From the NCBI RefSeq assembly GCF_002019645.1, contig NZ_KV917374.1, forward strand, positions 405,148 through 469,147: a stretch of DNA of 64,000 nt, written 5' to 3'. The notes under the pieces are model-generated. The model saw only the letters and a list, made by a program, of their open reading frames with translations. It did not search any database and was not told the DNA's origin. The DNA is from Litchfieldia alkalitelluris. Lineage in GTDB: Bacteria > Bacillota > Bacilli > Bacillales > Bacillaceae_L. Below are positions 18,236 to 26,902 of this stretch, in pieces. The translations under genes and the position numbers were made by a program. Numbering within the stretch: the first letter of the stretch is position 1; the number at the start of each line of letters is the position of its first letter.

Positions 18236-19213
18236 TTATTTATATTCAATCGTTTGAATCGTACCATCTTCATTATATTTAAGTTCACTGTATTTCACGC
18301 TACGCTTATGATTAACACCACCAGATAGTGAGCAGTCATGATAGAATAAATACCATTTATCGTTAAATTCAACAATTGAATGGTGAGTCGTCCAACCTAG
18401 TACTGGAGTGAGAATTTTACCTTTGTAAATGTATGGACCTTCTGGCTTTTCACTAATCGCGTAGACAATCGAATGAGTTGTCCCAGTTGAATATGATAGA
18501 TAATAATTGCCATTATACTTATGGACCCATGCACCTTCAAAAAATCTTCTTTCCTCATCACCAGCAAGAATTGGATTTCCATCTTCATCAACAATAGAAA
18601 TTTCTTGTGGTTTTTCTTTAAACGTTAACATATCTTCACTTAATTCAGCGATTATTGGTCCTAATGCAGGCTCATTTTCAGCTGGCCCTTCAGCATCTGG
18701 AACGAACGTACCAGTTTGCCATTTCTCCAATTGACCACCCCAAAGACCGCCATAGTACATATATGCCTTTTGATCTTCATCAACTAAAACTGCTGGATCA
18801 ATACTAAAGCTGCCAGGAATATAGCTATCTTGTGGTGTGAATGGACCTTCAGGTTTTGTGCTAGTAGCTACACCAATTCGAAAAATATTATCTTTGTCTC
18901 TTGCTGGAAAAAATAAGTAATAGGTATTGTTTTTATAAGCAGCATCAGGTGCCCACAGTTGTTGCTTTGCCCATGGGATATCGCGTAGATGAAGTACTTC
19001 GCCATGGTCGATACAAGGTGAGTTGAAATTATCCATCGAAAGGACATGATAATCTTCCATTGCATATTGGTCACCATTATCATTCGAAGGGCCGTTATGA
19101 TCCAAATCATGTGATGGGTAAATATATAGTTTTCCTTCAAATACATGTGCAGAAGGATCTGCTGTATAAATATGGTTTACTATAGGTTTATTAGGTTTTG
19201 TGATGTTTTCCAT
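18236..19213 (-). CDS. cytoplasmic GH43 family glycosidase
   Basis: A 325-residue single-domain GH43 protein without a signal peptide. The propeller begins with HIYTADPSAHVFEGKLYIYP (Asp in the general-base position), has FSIDPAVLVDED in the middle and RRFFEGAWVHKYNG with the likely general-acid Glu. Related enzymes release arabinose or xylose from short oligosaccharides. With the secreted arabinanase just upstream, the simplest reading is intracellular processing of imported arabino-oligosaccharides (inference). No importer for them is in the window. A CG-centred dyad lies 29-42 bases upstream. Confidence 0.88.
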   Translation of the reverse strand: MENITKPNKPIVNHIYTADPSAHVFEGKLYIYPSHDLDHNGPSNDNGDQYAMEDYHVLSMDNFNSPCIDHGEVLHLRDIPWAKQQLWAPDAAYKNNTYYLFFPARDKDNIFRIGVATSTKPEGPFTPQDSYIPGSFSIDPAVLVDEDQKAYMYYGGLWGGQLEKWQTGTFVPDAEGPAENEPALGPIIAELSEDMLTFKEKPQEISIVDEDGNPILAGDEERRFFEGAWVHKYNGNYYLSYSTGTTHSIVYAISEKPEGPYIYKGKILTPVLGWTTHHSIVEFNDKWYLFYHDCSLSGGVNHKRSVKYSELKYNEDGTIQTIEYK

Positions 19214-19241
19214 TTTGTATTCTCCTAATCTATGAGGATTT

Positions 19242-19255
19242 TGAAAACGTTTTAT
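19242..19255. promoter_or_regulatory. candidate cre / LacI-type operator
   Basis: TGAAAACGTTTTAT just upstream of the GH43 start has the CG centre and flanking pattern of a catabolite-response element, with two mismatches to the consensus at the right end. CcpA control of sugar-polymer genes is usual in Bacillaceae. A LacI-type local repressor is the alternative. Confidence 0.4.
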
Positions 19256-19717
19256 ATTGATTATATCAATGGTTTGGTGTCAAAAAAATATAAAAACTAA
19301 AGATTAAGTTTAAGTTTTTAAAGGAATTAACAAATTCTGAAGTTTGCTGTAACTTTTTCATGTTTAAAGATTTCATCCTTTTATATCGAACGGATTGTTT
19401 CGTTAGTCAATTTTGGCTTTCTAATTAAGTAAGGGAGCATCACTCATAATTCAATTATGGTGTGAAATTTCCAATTGGTTTTAACTTTGATCAACAGAAA
19501 AATTTTTAAGCAAATATTGAAGTGGGATTCAAATGATCTAGAATTTGGTCTTATTTTTAATTATTTATTCTCCTTAAGTATGTTAAACAGTTAGCACATA
19601 CTCTAAATGATTATCATATTTTAAAAAGAAGAAATGATACTTACCTTAATAGGGATGTTTAACAATCTCTACATGTTTAAGGGTTTTTTTAATCAATTTT
19701 TTAGAGGGTGATGGAAA
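19256..19717. other. gene-free AT-rich stretch
   Basis: No gene or clear RNA element seen. It holds the promoter regions of the divergent GH43 and cwlJ genes. A T-run preceded by a weak dyad near 19660-19690 is not convincing as a terminator. Confidence 0.3.
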
Positions 19718-20158
19718 ATGGTAAGAGTAAAATATACAGACAAAGACGTTGATATAATGGCAAGGATGATGAGGGCAGAGGCTGAAGGTGAAGGACAACA
19801 GGGAATGCTAATGGTTGGAAATGTAATTGTAAACCGACTTAAAGCAGATTGTTTAGACTTTAAAGACTTAAAATCAATTAACGATGTTATATATCAAGTA
19901 CAAGGAGGAAATTATTCTTTCGAAGCAGTTCAAAAGGGTAATGTTTTTTATAACAGAGCAAGAGGTGTAGAAAAAAAATTAGCTAAACGCACCTTAGACT
20001 ATTGGAGGGAACATCCGTCTAAATACGCACTTTGGTATTTTAACCCGTATGCAGAATGCCCACCTACATGGTATGGTCAGCCTATCTCAGGACAATATAA
20101 ACAACACTGTTATTACGAACCAGTAGCCAATACATGCGAAGGTGCGTATAGATATTAA
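19718..20158 (+). CDS. cwlJ: spore cortex-lytic hydrolase CwlJ
   Basis: 146 residues, close to the usual CwlJ length (about 140) and without the signal peptide and binding domain found in SleB. The Hydrolase_2 domain fills the protein: ARMMRAEAEGEGQQGMLMVG near the N-terminus contains the conserved Glu residues, and YALWYFNP, WYGQP and CYYEP follow. CwlJ sits in the spore coat and degrades cortex peptidoglycan during germination, notably in the response to calcium-dipicolinate. In many bacilli it is paired with gerQ; no gerQ is seen here. ATG start follows AGAGGGTGATGGAAA. Confidence 0.92.
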   Translation: MVRVKYTDKDVDIMARMMRAEAEGEGQQGMLMVGNVIVNRLKADCLDFKDLKSINDVIYQVQGGNYSFEAVQKGNVFYNRARGVEKKLAKRTLDYWREHPSKYALWYFNPYAECPPTWYGQPISGQYKQHCYYEPVANTCEGAYRY

Positions 20159-20274
20159 AAAAACCCTACACTTTATTATTGTACTCTATCGGTTGAGCGG
20201 GAGAAACGTTAATCCGCAGGTAAATTAACATTGGTTTTAGCAAGCGGATTAGCAATATAAATAAACAATCCAAA

Positions 20275-20304
20275 AAAGGATCAGATAATTACAATCTGAT
20301 CCTT
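20275..20304 (+). terminator. rho-independent terminator
   Basis: AAAAGGATCAGAT and ATCTGATCCTTTT form a perfect 13-base stem with loop AATTACA. It lies about 115 bases beyond cwlJ. Confidence 0.85.
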
Positions 20305-20573
20305 TTGCTCTGAAATCACAGTCTTCTTAAACCTAACGCCTGTTACTTTAAGTATACATCTTCACAAAGTGGGCGAAGAAAGATGTCGTTTACTACACAA
20401 TATATGTTTACTGTGTAGCAATCAACGTTAACTTTTTTCGAAAGAATACCGACTGCTTAAAATTACTTGTGATAGGGTTCACCGAACGCATCTAAATGAG
20501 TTCTAACAAAATAAGTACCCCGCCTTCATCCCACTTCTTTAAATCAAAAGTCATGTCCTACTTAGCAATATGA

Positions 20574-20765
20574 AATAAGCGGAAATTTTTCCGCTAATTG
20601 CAGATTAGAGCTGGTTTTGAGGAGAATAGGGGGAGTTTTTCCACTTATATAAAGAAAAATTACCTAATTTCATATATTTTAGTCAAATAAGAGAAATTTT
20701 TCCCTCTATTTAAGTTCTATTTTCAATGCTATTTATGAATTAAGGGAATTTTTCCCTCTATTTTT
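20574..20765. repeat. palindrome-array repeat (GCGGAAATTTTTCCGC family), copy 1
   Basis: Four short palindromes at fairly even spacing: AGCGGAAATTTTTCCGCT, then GGGGGAGTTTTTCCACTT, then AGAGAAATTTTTCCCTCT, then AGGGAATTTTTCCCTCT, separated by AT-rich spacers. The order and spacers match a diverged copy at 53971-54165. It lies in the 733-base gap after cwlJ, in which I find no gene. Confidence 0.7.
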
Positions 20766-20891
20766 ACTTACTACGCGCTGAGTAAGAGTCTACTACATAT
20801 AATAGAAATGTAGATTCCTTTGTTTACTTGTTATGTTTGGTTGTAAACTTTTCAAGTATTCTAAAAGGTAATACTTCAAAAACTTTATCTT

Positions 20892-22319
20892 CTACTTAAT
20901 GATTTGCTCTTTTGATAAGTCCGCAACAAATTCAACTTCATCATAGTTAAAGAAGCTACTCAAAACCTCATCTCGGTCATCAAGGAAAAGTTGATCAGCA
21001 ACGGCTGAAACTAGTTTTGGTATACTAAATTTCATACCAGAAAGCGCAGAAGCTGAGATCCCACAGCTAATCAATGCAGAATAATTAAAAGCAAAAAGAC
21101 CATGTAAACTCTTTTTTCCTTCATGATCTCGACTTATAAATGAGAAGCCCGGACTAAGATATGGATGTGCATCAAGAACAGGATTAGCGAGTTCTTCAGG
21201 TGCTTGATAATGATCCTCCCAGCGAGCAATATGTTGTTCTACAAGCTTTAATTCTGGTCGTAGGGCAGGATCAGTTAGAAGACCGGTACTAATAATTAAA
21301 AAATCAAATATAAACGTCCCTTGAGGGGTTGTGACCATTGCGCCTTCATCTGTGGCTTCTACATCAAGCCATGGTGCCCCAAGGTGCAAGTTAAAACCAG
21401 GCCAAGAGCTCGCACGCTCAAAAGTATCGTTTGTTGGAGGTTGATTATGCTTAAAGAAATGAGCCATAGCAGCGTATTTATCAGCATCAGATAATGAGTG
21501 ATAACGTTCAATCATGCCTGAAACTTCCATCTGTCGGATCGGATTAATTCTCGGCATTTCCTTCCGGCGAATAAACACATGGGCCTCAGCTACTCCCTCA
21601 GAAAGTGCGAAGTTGGCGTTGTCAAAGGCTGAAGCGCCTCCACCTAAAATGGCAACCTTCTTTCCTTTTAACTGCTCAAAATCTATTGCTTTAGATGTGT
21701 GTGCATAAAGTTGTCGTGGTAGTTTTTCAGATATGAAAGAAGGGACATGCCATTCTCCTCCTCCTTGGATTCCGGTGGCAAGAATGACTTTTCTAGCTAG
21801 TAACTTCTTTGATGGTGCACCTGGCCCATCAATATGGAGGCAGTGAACTCCTTCTGCCAAAGGTTCAACAAGCTTCAATTTGACCTCATTCATTACAGGA
21901 AGGTTAAGAACCTTACGATACCAACGCAAATAATTCATCCAATCCCCTCGAGGAATCTTATTAATATTTTCCCAACTCTTTGCTCCAAATTGTGCTTCCC
22001 ACCATGATCTGAAGGTAAGAGAGGGAATACCTAAGTCAATAGAGGTCAAATGTTTAGGCGTTCGTAATGTTACCATTCGTGCATAAGTTTCCCAAGGTCC
22101 TTCTAAGCCTTCGCTATTTTCATCGATAACGAGAATATTTGATATCCGTTCACGTAAAAGGCCAAAAGCAGTTCCAAGGCCACTTTGACCGCCGCCAATA
22201 ATAATAACATCATAGACATGACCCTCAGGGTGACTAAGCGGACGAACCCAGTCTGCACCTCCAAAGGCAAGATAAGAAAGATCCGTTTGTACTCGTGCAT
22301 TTAAAGCCTCTATACTCAT
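20892..22319 (-). CDS. flavin-containing monooxygenase-like FAD/NAD(P)-binding protein
   Basis: About 475 residues with two nucleotide-binding motifs: DVIIIGGGQSGLGTAFGLL near the N-terminus for FAD and KKVAILGGGASAFDNANFAL near residue 205 for NADPH. The arrangement is that of FMO-like or SidA-like oxidoreductases. The substrate is unknown. The frame extends to a GTG at 22337, but AGAGGA (22329-22334) lies nine bases before the ATG at 22319, which I take as the start. No partner gene shares the transcript. Confidence 0.8.
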   Translation of the reverse strand: MSIEALNARVQTDLSYLAFGGADWVRPLSHPEGHVYDVIIIGGGQSGLGTAFGLLRERISNILVIDENSEGLEGPWETYARMVTLRTPKHLTSIDLGIPSLTFRSWWEAQFGAKSWENINKIPRGDWMNYLRWYRKVLNLPVMNEVKLKLVEPLAEGVHCLHIDGPGAPSKKLLARKVILATGIQGGGEWHVPSFISEKLPRQLYAHTSKAIDFEQLKGKKVAILGGGASAFDNANFALSEGVAEAHVFIRRKEMPRINPIRQMEVSGMIERYHSLSDADKYAAMAHFFKHNQPPTNDTFERASSWPGFNLHLGAPWLDVEATDEGAMVTTPQGTFIFDFLIISTGLLTDPALRPELKLVEQHIARWEDHYQAPEELANPVLDAHPYLSPGFSFISRDHEGKKSLHGLFAFNYSALISCGISASALSGMKFSIPKLVSAVADQLFLDDRDEVLSSFFNYDEVEFVADLSKEQIIK

Positions 22320-22663
22320 GCTTTTCATTCCTCTCACGTTGGAATTTTAGTTTTGTAGAGTGATTAAAAAAGTTATAAAATAGAACTGGTAGGGATATTT
22401 GAATTTTTTAAATTTTTTACACAATAATTATCTATGGGCATAATATTACCATTTTTTTAAACGTTGTTGCATGTTCAAATTGTCTAAATTAATGCAAGAT
22501 AATTGTTCAAATTAACTATAAGTGATCACAAATTGCCAACTTACTTTTGTTATGAACATGTAAATAAAAGCCTATAATGGAATTAGAAGTCAACGAAGTT
22601 TATAAAGACAGCTAAATATAGAGGTATAAACGAGCTTTTATCAATTTAAGAGAGGAATATAAA
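22320..22663. other. divergent promoter region
   Basis: AT-rich gap between the FMO-like gene and the cupin gene. Promoters for both must be here, but I see no regulatory motif I can name. Confidence 0.3.
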
Positions 22664-23176
22664 ATGGATATACAAAATGCGCAATATTATATAGAAAAAT
22701 TAGGACTAACACCCCACCCAGAGGGCGGTTTTTTCAAAAGTACATATGAATCAACTCATTTGATAACAAACCTTGCAGGGGTAAAAGAAGGAAAAGAACG
22801 GAAGCTTTATACAAGTATATATTTTCTTCTTAGATCTGAAGATATCTCACATCTACACCGGCTAAAGTCAGATGAGCTTTGGTATTATCATGGAGGAAGC
22901 TCTTTAACAGTTCATGTGATAGATGAAAATGGAGAGTATCAAGAACTTAAATTAGGATTAAATCTAGATAAAGGTGAGATTCCACAGGTTTTAGTGCCCA
23001 AAAATACGATCTTTGGATCGTCAGTTATGGAAAAAGATACATTCTCATTGGTAGGTTGTATGGTGGCCCCTGGTTTTGATTTCGAGGATTTTGAATTATT
23101 TAGTCAGAAAGAGTTAATGGTTGAGTATCCAGAGCATGAAAAAGTGATAAGAAAAATGGCGATTTCTGTAGAATAA
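22664..23176 (+). CDS. cupin, DUF985 family
   Basis: A 170-residue single-domain cupin of the DUF985 (Cupin_5) family. It begins with AQYYIEKLGLTPHPEGGFFK and has LHRLKSDELWYYHGG, the characteristic cupin strand. The family includes yeast YML079w; its ligand and reaction are unsettled. The gene stands alone and ends at a strong terminator. The ATG follows AGAGAGGAATATAAA. Confidence 0.85.
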   Translation: MDIQNAQYYIEKLGLTPHPEGGFFKSTYESTHLITNLAGVKEGKERKLYTSIYFLLRSEDISHLHRLKSDELWYYHGGSSLTVHVIDENGEYQELKLGLNLDKGEIPQVLVPKNTIFGSSVMEKDTFSLVGCMVAPGFDFEDFELFSQKELMVEYPEHEKVIRKMAISVE

Positions 23177-23330
23177 GAGAGTAATTAAAATCTTGTGTAT
23201 TTTTACAAACTACTATAACATAGGTGTTGGATAGAGGGAAAAAAAGCCTTAAATCTATAGTGTTAGAATAGTGATTGATGGATATAAATTTAATATGGTT
23301 ATGATGCTCTAGAAAGATGCTGGAATTTTA

Positions 23331-23378
23331 AGCCAAAGTAAGAGGTAGTAATTTGACTACCCTTATTTTGGCTTTTTT
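23331..23378 (+). terminator. rho-independent terminator
   Basis: AGCCAAAGTAAGAGGTAG and CTACCCTTATTTTGGCT pair, followed by TTTTTTG. It ends the cupin transcript and sits about 50 bases before the histidine kinase start. Confidence 0.85.
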
Positions 23379-23425
23379 GATTTTAATGGTTTATATAATT
23401 ATTTGTTTTGGAAGAGGTAGATTTA

Positions 23426-24718
23426 ATGGATATTTTTAAGGACTTGGTGCTTAATCTCTTTTTTATCTTTATTTGTTATTCTATCTTTTTATATTTAGAA
23501 GAAAAAAATCGACGAATAAAAGAAGGTAATAACAAGCTTAATTTGATCGTATTTACGTCGATTGCTGTGATTTTATGTATAACATTTCCGATACATATCA
23601 ATGAAGAAGTCATTTTTGACTTAAGGTTAATCCCGATTGTCATTGCTAGTTTGTATGGTGGTATGCCAGCTATTCTCACTCTTTTGTTTGTTAACATTGG
23701 TTATCGATTTTTACTCGGGGGAGATGGAGTTTATGCTACGATCATCATTGCAACGTTTACGAGTTTGCTAACGGCTCTGATTTACCCTCTTTTTCTTAAT
23801 CTGGCTCACCGGAATAGAATTATGTTAAGTGGAATGGTAGGTCTCGTAGCCTCTGGTACAGGAATCATTACTGTAGAATGGCTATTTAAGCTAGACTTAA
23901 GCCAGCTCTTAATCATAGGATTAATTCTCCTGCATACTTGTGGGCTTCTCTTTTTTGTCATGATCTTTGAATGGATTACAAAATACAGAGATTTTCATGA
24001 ACGTTTAATCCGGTCTGAAAAGATGGAAGTTGTAAGCTATTTAGCATCTAGCTTTTCACATGAAGTGAGAAACCCAATGACGACTGTAAGAGGATTTCTT
24101 CAGTTAATAAAGCATTCGGATATAGATAAACAAAAATTGGATAGCTATATAAATATAGCAATTAGTGAGATTGATCGGGCTGAATCAATTATTACTGAAT
24201 ATCTTTTATTCACTAAGCCTAATTCGAATGAGTTACATATGATAAAGGGTGAAACCGTTCTACTTAATTCAATTGAAGTGATTAGGCCGCTAGCAAGTGC
24301 AAACTGTGTAGATATCAGGTACAACTCCTTTCCATTTTTAATAAAAGGAAATAAACAAAGGCTACAACAGGCATTAATTAATGTCTTTAAAAATGCGATT
24401 GAGGCAATGAGCAACGGAGGAACTTTATTTATTGATGTAAGATCTACGTCGAGAACTGTAGAAATAGTGATTAGAGATACAGGTGAGGGAATGACTAAGG
24501 AGCAAATTCGTAGATTAGGTGAACCTTATTTTTCAACGAAAGGAGATAAGGGGACTGGGCTAGGAATGATGGTTGTTTATAATATTGTAGAATCAATAGG
24601 TGGATCTATCAAAGTAAATAGTCATTTGGGGAAAGGCACGGAGTTTATTATCAGCTTCCCCCAAAGCCATTTAAGAGAAGTAGGAACGAAGCCATCAACG
24701 AGTAGTTTGAATCTATAA
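23426..24718 (+). CDS. membrane sensor histidine kinase, KinB-like, orphan
   Basis: 430 residues. The N-terminal half has about six membrane segments resembling the 5TM-5TMR_LYT sensor (DLRLIPIVIASLYGGMPA). The H-box is SFSHEVRNPMTTVRGFLQL with His212; the N-box (NVFKNAIEAM), G1 (RDTGEGM) and G2 (GTGLGMMV) boxes complete the kinase. The H-box sequence is of the kind found in Bacillus sporulation kinases that feed Spo0F; no response regulator is adjacent, which fits. The start is the ATG at 23426, after GAAGAGGTAGATTTA; a TTG at 23408 is less likely. The gene closest downstream is the first DUF2294 gene. The ligand is unknown. Confidence 0.85.
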   Translation: MDIFKDLVLNLFFIFICYSIFLYLEEKNRRIKEGNNKLNLIVFTSIAVILCITFPIHINEEVIFDLRLIPIVIASLYGGMPAILTLLFVNIGYRFLLGGDGVYATIIIATFTSLLTALIYPLFLNLAHRNRIMLSGMVGLVASGTGIITVEWLFKLDLSQLLIIGLILLHTCGLLFFVMIFEWITKYRDFHERLIRSEKMEVVSYLASSFSHEVRNPMTTVRGFLQLIKHSDIDKQKLDSYINIAISEIDRAESIITEYLLFTKPNSNELHMIKGETVLLNSIEVIRPLASANCVDIRYNSFPFLIKGNKQRLQQALINVFKNAIEAMSNGGTLFIDVRSTSRTVEIVIRDTGEGMTKEQIRRLGEPYFSTKGDKGTGLGMMVVYNIVESIGGSIKVNSHLGKGTEFIISFPQSHLREVGTKPSTSSLNL

Positions 24719-24926
24719 ACAGAACTTCACATTTTTCTCCTATCTATATTGCAGTAAAATTAAAACGGTGATAAACTAAGTAAGACTAATGTCTTACTGT
24801 CATTGGTAAAATTTATTTTTTTATATCAAAAGTACTAAGAACTCATTTCGTATTATTCGATCGAACTTATTATATTAATATATAAAATGGTAAATGGAAG
24901 AAACTATTTTAATAGCTCGTCTATCC

Positions 24927-24966
24927 ATGGCCTAACTTCTACCCTAGGGAAGTTAGGCCTTTTTGT
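24927..24966 (+). terminator. rho-independent terminator
   Basis: GGCCTAACTTC and GAAGTTAGGCC form a perfect stem around TACCCTAGG, followed by TTTTTGTTTTT. It ends the histidine kinase transcript, so the DUF2294 genes have their own promoter. Confidence 0.88.
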
Positions 24967-24977
24967 TTTTCTGTAAA

Positions 24978-24999
24978 ACGATTTCATAAATGAAATCGT
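24978..24999. promoter_or_regulatory. perfect dyad ahead of the first DUF2294 gene
   Basis: ACGATTTCAT-AA-ATGAAATCGT, a 22-base palindrome with no T-run behind it. The half-site AAAACGATTTCAT recurs once at 26116-26128, ahead of the rest of the DUF2294 cluster. It is a candidate operator; the binding protein is unknown. Confidence 0.45.
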
Positions 25000-25235
25000 G
25001 TGCAATAAGTCAACATTAAAAGGAGTCCATTCATCTGTTTGCTCATATACTGTGCATCATGTAGTAAGAAATAGGGAATTAGATACTAAGATTTCTTTGA
25101 GTAGATTGCTCATGTTTTTTCCTAGTTAGAAGTACAGGCTAATTCCATGGAGAATAAAACTACTATCATCTCATGAAAATAGCATACATAATTTTACATA
25201 AAAGACAACAAGAGTTAAAAAAGGAGGATCACCAA

Positions 25236-25934
25236 ATGAAAAATGTTTATAGCCCTTACCAAGAGGACCTCCTACAATTAAGTAGTACTTTTAGCAAAAT
25301 GCTAAAACAAAAATTTGGGAAAGGTCCAGAAACCTGTTTTATTACTTTTCATTCTAATAGGTTAGCCATACATGTGAAAAACTATATGACCCCTGCTGAA
25401 GAGGCTCTGATAGAAGACAATAAAGAGCTATTAGCATATAACTTTCGGTATGCTGTCATGGAAACGGTTTTGGGTGATTTTAAGGTTGAGGCATATAATA
25501 GGCTAGGAATCACATTTGATACATATTATAATGACTGGAATTATGAACATAATTCAGGCATCTTACTACTAGAGCCTAAAAATTCAATGAATTGGATAGA
25601 GACAAAAGCAGACCATCTTCTGAAAGAAAGATTAATAGATCAAATCTCTAAGATTAGTTCGTTTATCCATAAGGTCCCTGAAAAAGTGGAGTTAATAAAG
25701 ATAAATCATAATATGTTTGCAGTGCAATGTAAGGGAGCAATTACTAAAATAGAAAGTGTATTATACAGAAAAGGACAAGTAGACTTACTGCAAGAGCATG
25801 CAAGAGATGTAAAGAATAATTATCTTAATCATAGGGAAGATTTTCAATCTGTTTTTGGAAGACCAATAGAAGGATTTTATATGACATGGGACTACCCAAA
25901 TAATCATTGCTATCTCTTTTTTCATTTAAAGTAA
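25236..25934 (+). CDS. double DUF2294/MpsC-like protein, paralogue 1
   Basis: 232 residues containing two halves related to the DUF2294 family (also named MpsC after a staphylococcal membrane-potential system). The N-terminal half has KFGKGPETCFITFHSNRLAI, the TPAEEAL motif and ends YYNDWNYEHNSGILLL. The C-terminal half has KVPEKVELIKINHNMFAVQ and ends MTWDYPNNHCYLFF. There is no membrane segment or signal peptide, so it is cytosolic. Start ATG at 25236 follows AAAAAGGAGGATCACCAA; an upstream ATG at 25173 lacks a site. MpsA and MpsB partners are not in the window. Function in this form is unknown. Confidence 0.75.
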   Translation: MKNVYSPYQEDLLQLSSTFSKMLKQKFGKGPETCFITFHSNRLAIHVKNYMTPAEEALIEDNKELLAYNFRYAVMETVLGDFKVEAYNRLGITFDTYYNDWNYEHNSGILLLEPKNSMNWIETKADHLLKERLIDQISKISSFIHKVPEKVELIKINHNMFAVQCKGAITKIESVLYRKGQVDLLQEHARDVKNNYLNHREDFQSVFGRPIEGFYMTWDYPNNHCYLFFHLK

Positions 25935-26003
25935 GAGTTATTTTCAAAAAGTACGGTTTTTGTTAATCGAAATGAGAAAGTCGAAATATATAAGGGTCTC
26001 GGA

Positions 26004-26018
26004 AGAAAAGATGGCCAC
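26004..26018 (+). repeat. dispersed AGAAAAGATGCCAC element, copy a
   Basis: Core AGAAAAGATGGCCAC. Flanks include TTTGCTTGTTACAAAATAGCC, similar to those of the copy at 26311. It is one of five copies in the window, all intergenic. Confidence 0.6.
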
Positions 26019-26115
26019 TTTGCTTGTTACAAAATAGCCAAAGTAAACATTTACAACAATGATAATTTAAAATATTATTATTATAAGATGTAGAGAAAAA
26101 TAGCTCTATATTTAT

Positions 26116-26128
26116 AAAACGATTTCAT
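26116..26128 (+). promoter_or_regulatory. half-site shared with the dyad at 24978
   Basis: AAAACGATTTCAT, identical over 13 bases to 24975-24987. Both lie ahead of genes of the DUF2294 cluster (about 260 and 290 bases before the start codons). Chance identity of 13 AT-rich bases is possible. Confidence 0.35.
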
Positions 26129-26191
26129 TTTACATTATTATCTACATAACCATATTCTTGGTAGAAATGCTTAGAAAATATCGCTAAACAT

Positions 26192-26245
26192 AAGCCAAAA
26201 TAGCAAAAGGGAAGTATCCTTCTTGCTATTTTGGCTTTTTCTTTT
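26192..26245 (+). terminator. strong rho-independent terminator
   Basis: AAGCCAAAATAGCAA and TTGCTATTTTGGCTT pair, with inner pairing of GGAAG/CTTCC, followed by TTTCTTTTTT. It separates paralogue 1 from the three genes that follow. Confidence 0.88.
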
Positions 26246-26250
26246 TTAGT

Positions 26251-26355
26251 AAGCTCTTTTGAACTAACTTTATAGTTGAAAAGGCACCAAATGTGGGTTG
26301 GATTTGCGAAAGAAAAGATGCCACATCACTTGTTTTATAGCAGTTTTCTTGAAAT
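26251..26355 (+). repeat. dispersed AGAAAAGATGCCAC element, copy b
   Basis: Longer copy beginning AAGCTCTTTTGAA, with the core AGAAAAGATGCCAC at 26311-26324 and the right flank TTGTTTTATAGCAGTTTTCTT. Similar layout is seen at 44786-44900 and 49035-49145. Confidence 0.65.
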
Positions 26356-26403
26356 CTTATAAACGAAATTAGCTTTTAGTAATGTGCATGGAGGAAGAGC
26401 AGC

Positions 26404-26820
26404 ATGGATTGTCAAATGAAAGAAAATAATAATACATATGAATATATTAGATCGGTTAAGATCTTGAATAACTTATCTTCAGATACCTTCGAAGAGATAA
26501 GAAAGATATGTAATGAGATTGAGGAATTACTACGGGAGATTGAAATTAAGGAATTAGTCATGGAGAGGTTCGTTCAAACTTTAAAAGATTTGCAAGTCCT
26601 GAAAGAAGTTACGGTGAAACATAAAAGGATTGAACCAATTAACGAACAACAAGTCATTGAGTTGATTGCCGCAATGGTAAATTTAATTTGTAATATGCTA
26701 AATGAACTAAATAGAGCAAATAAACTGATTTTCTCAATGAATATATCAAGGAAAACTAAAGCAACCACTTGTTTTCATTTAAAATTTCTAAGGAATATTC
26801 TAAAAGAAATAATTATATAG
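26404..26820 (+). CDS. small helical protein of unknown function
   Basis: 138 residues, almost certainly all-helical. It has heptad-like stretches such as IRKICNEIEELLREIEIKEL and a Cys-containing stretch IAAMVNLICNMLNELNRANK. There is no signal peptide and no clear membrane span. I do not recognise the family. ATG at 26404 follows GGAGGAAGAGCAGC. It is the first gene after the terminator at 26192-26245 and is probably co-transcribed with the next two DUF2294 genes (82- and 5-base gaps), which makes it a candidate partner protein (inference). Confidence 0.6.
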   Translation: MDCQMKENNNTYEYIRSVKILNNLSSDTFEEIRKICNEIEELLREIEIKELVMERFVQTLKDLQVLKEVTVKHKRIEPINEQQVIELIAAMVNLICNMLNELNRANKLIFSMNISRKTKATTCFHLKFLRNILKEIII

Positions 26821-26902
26821 AGAAATCATTAACATAACTAGATTGAAAAACCCCCAAAAAGTACATAATAGTACCAGTAATAAAATAGGGGGAGCTTTGA
26901 TC

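Noticed and set aside
23426-24718. Histidine kinase as part of a LytS/CstA pyruvate-sensing pair
   Set aside because: The sensor resembles the LYT type, but the kinase part is HisKA with an SHEVRNP box, not the LytS HPF/GHKL type, and cstA is 6 kb away with terminators between.
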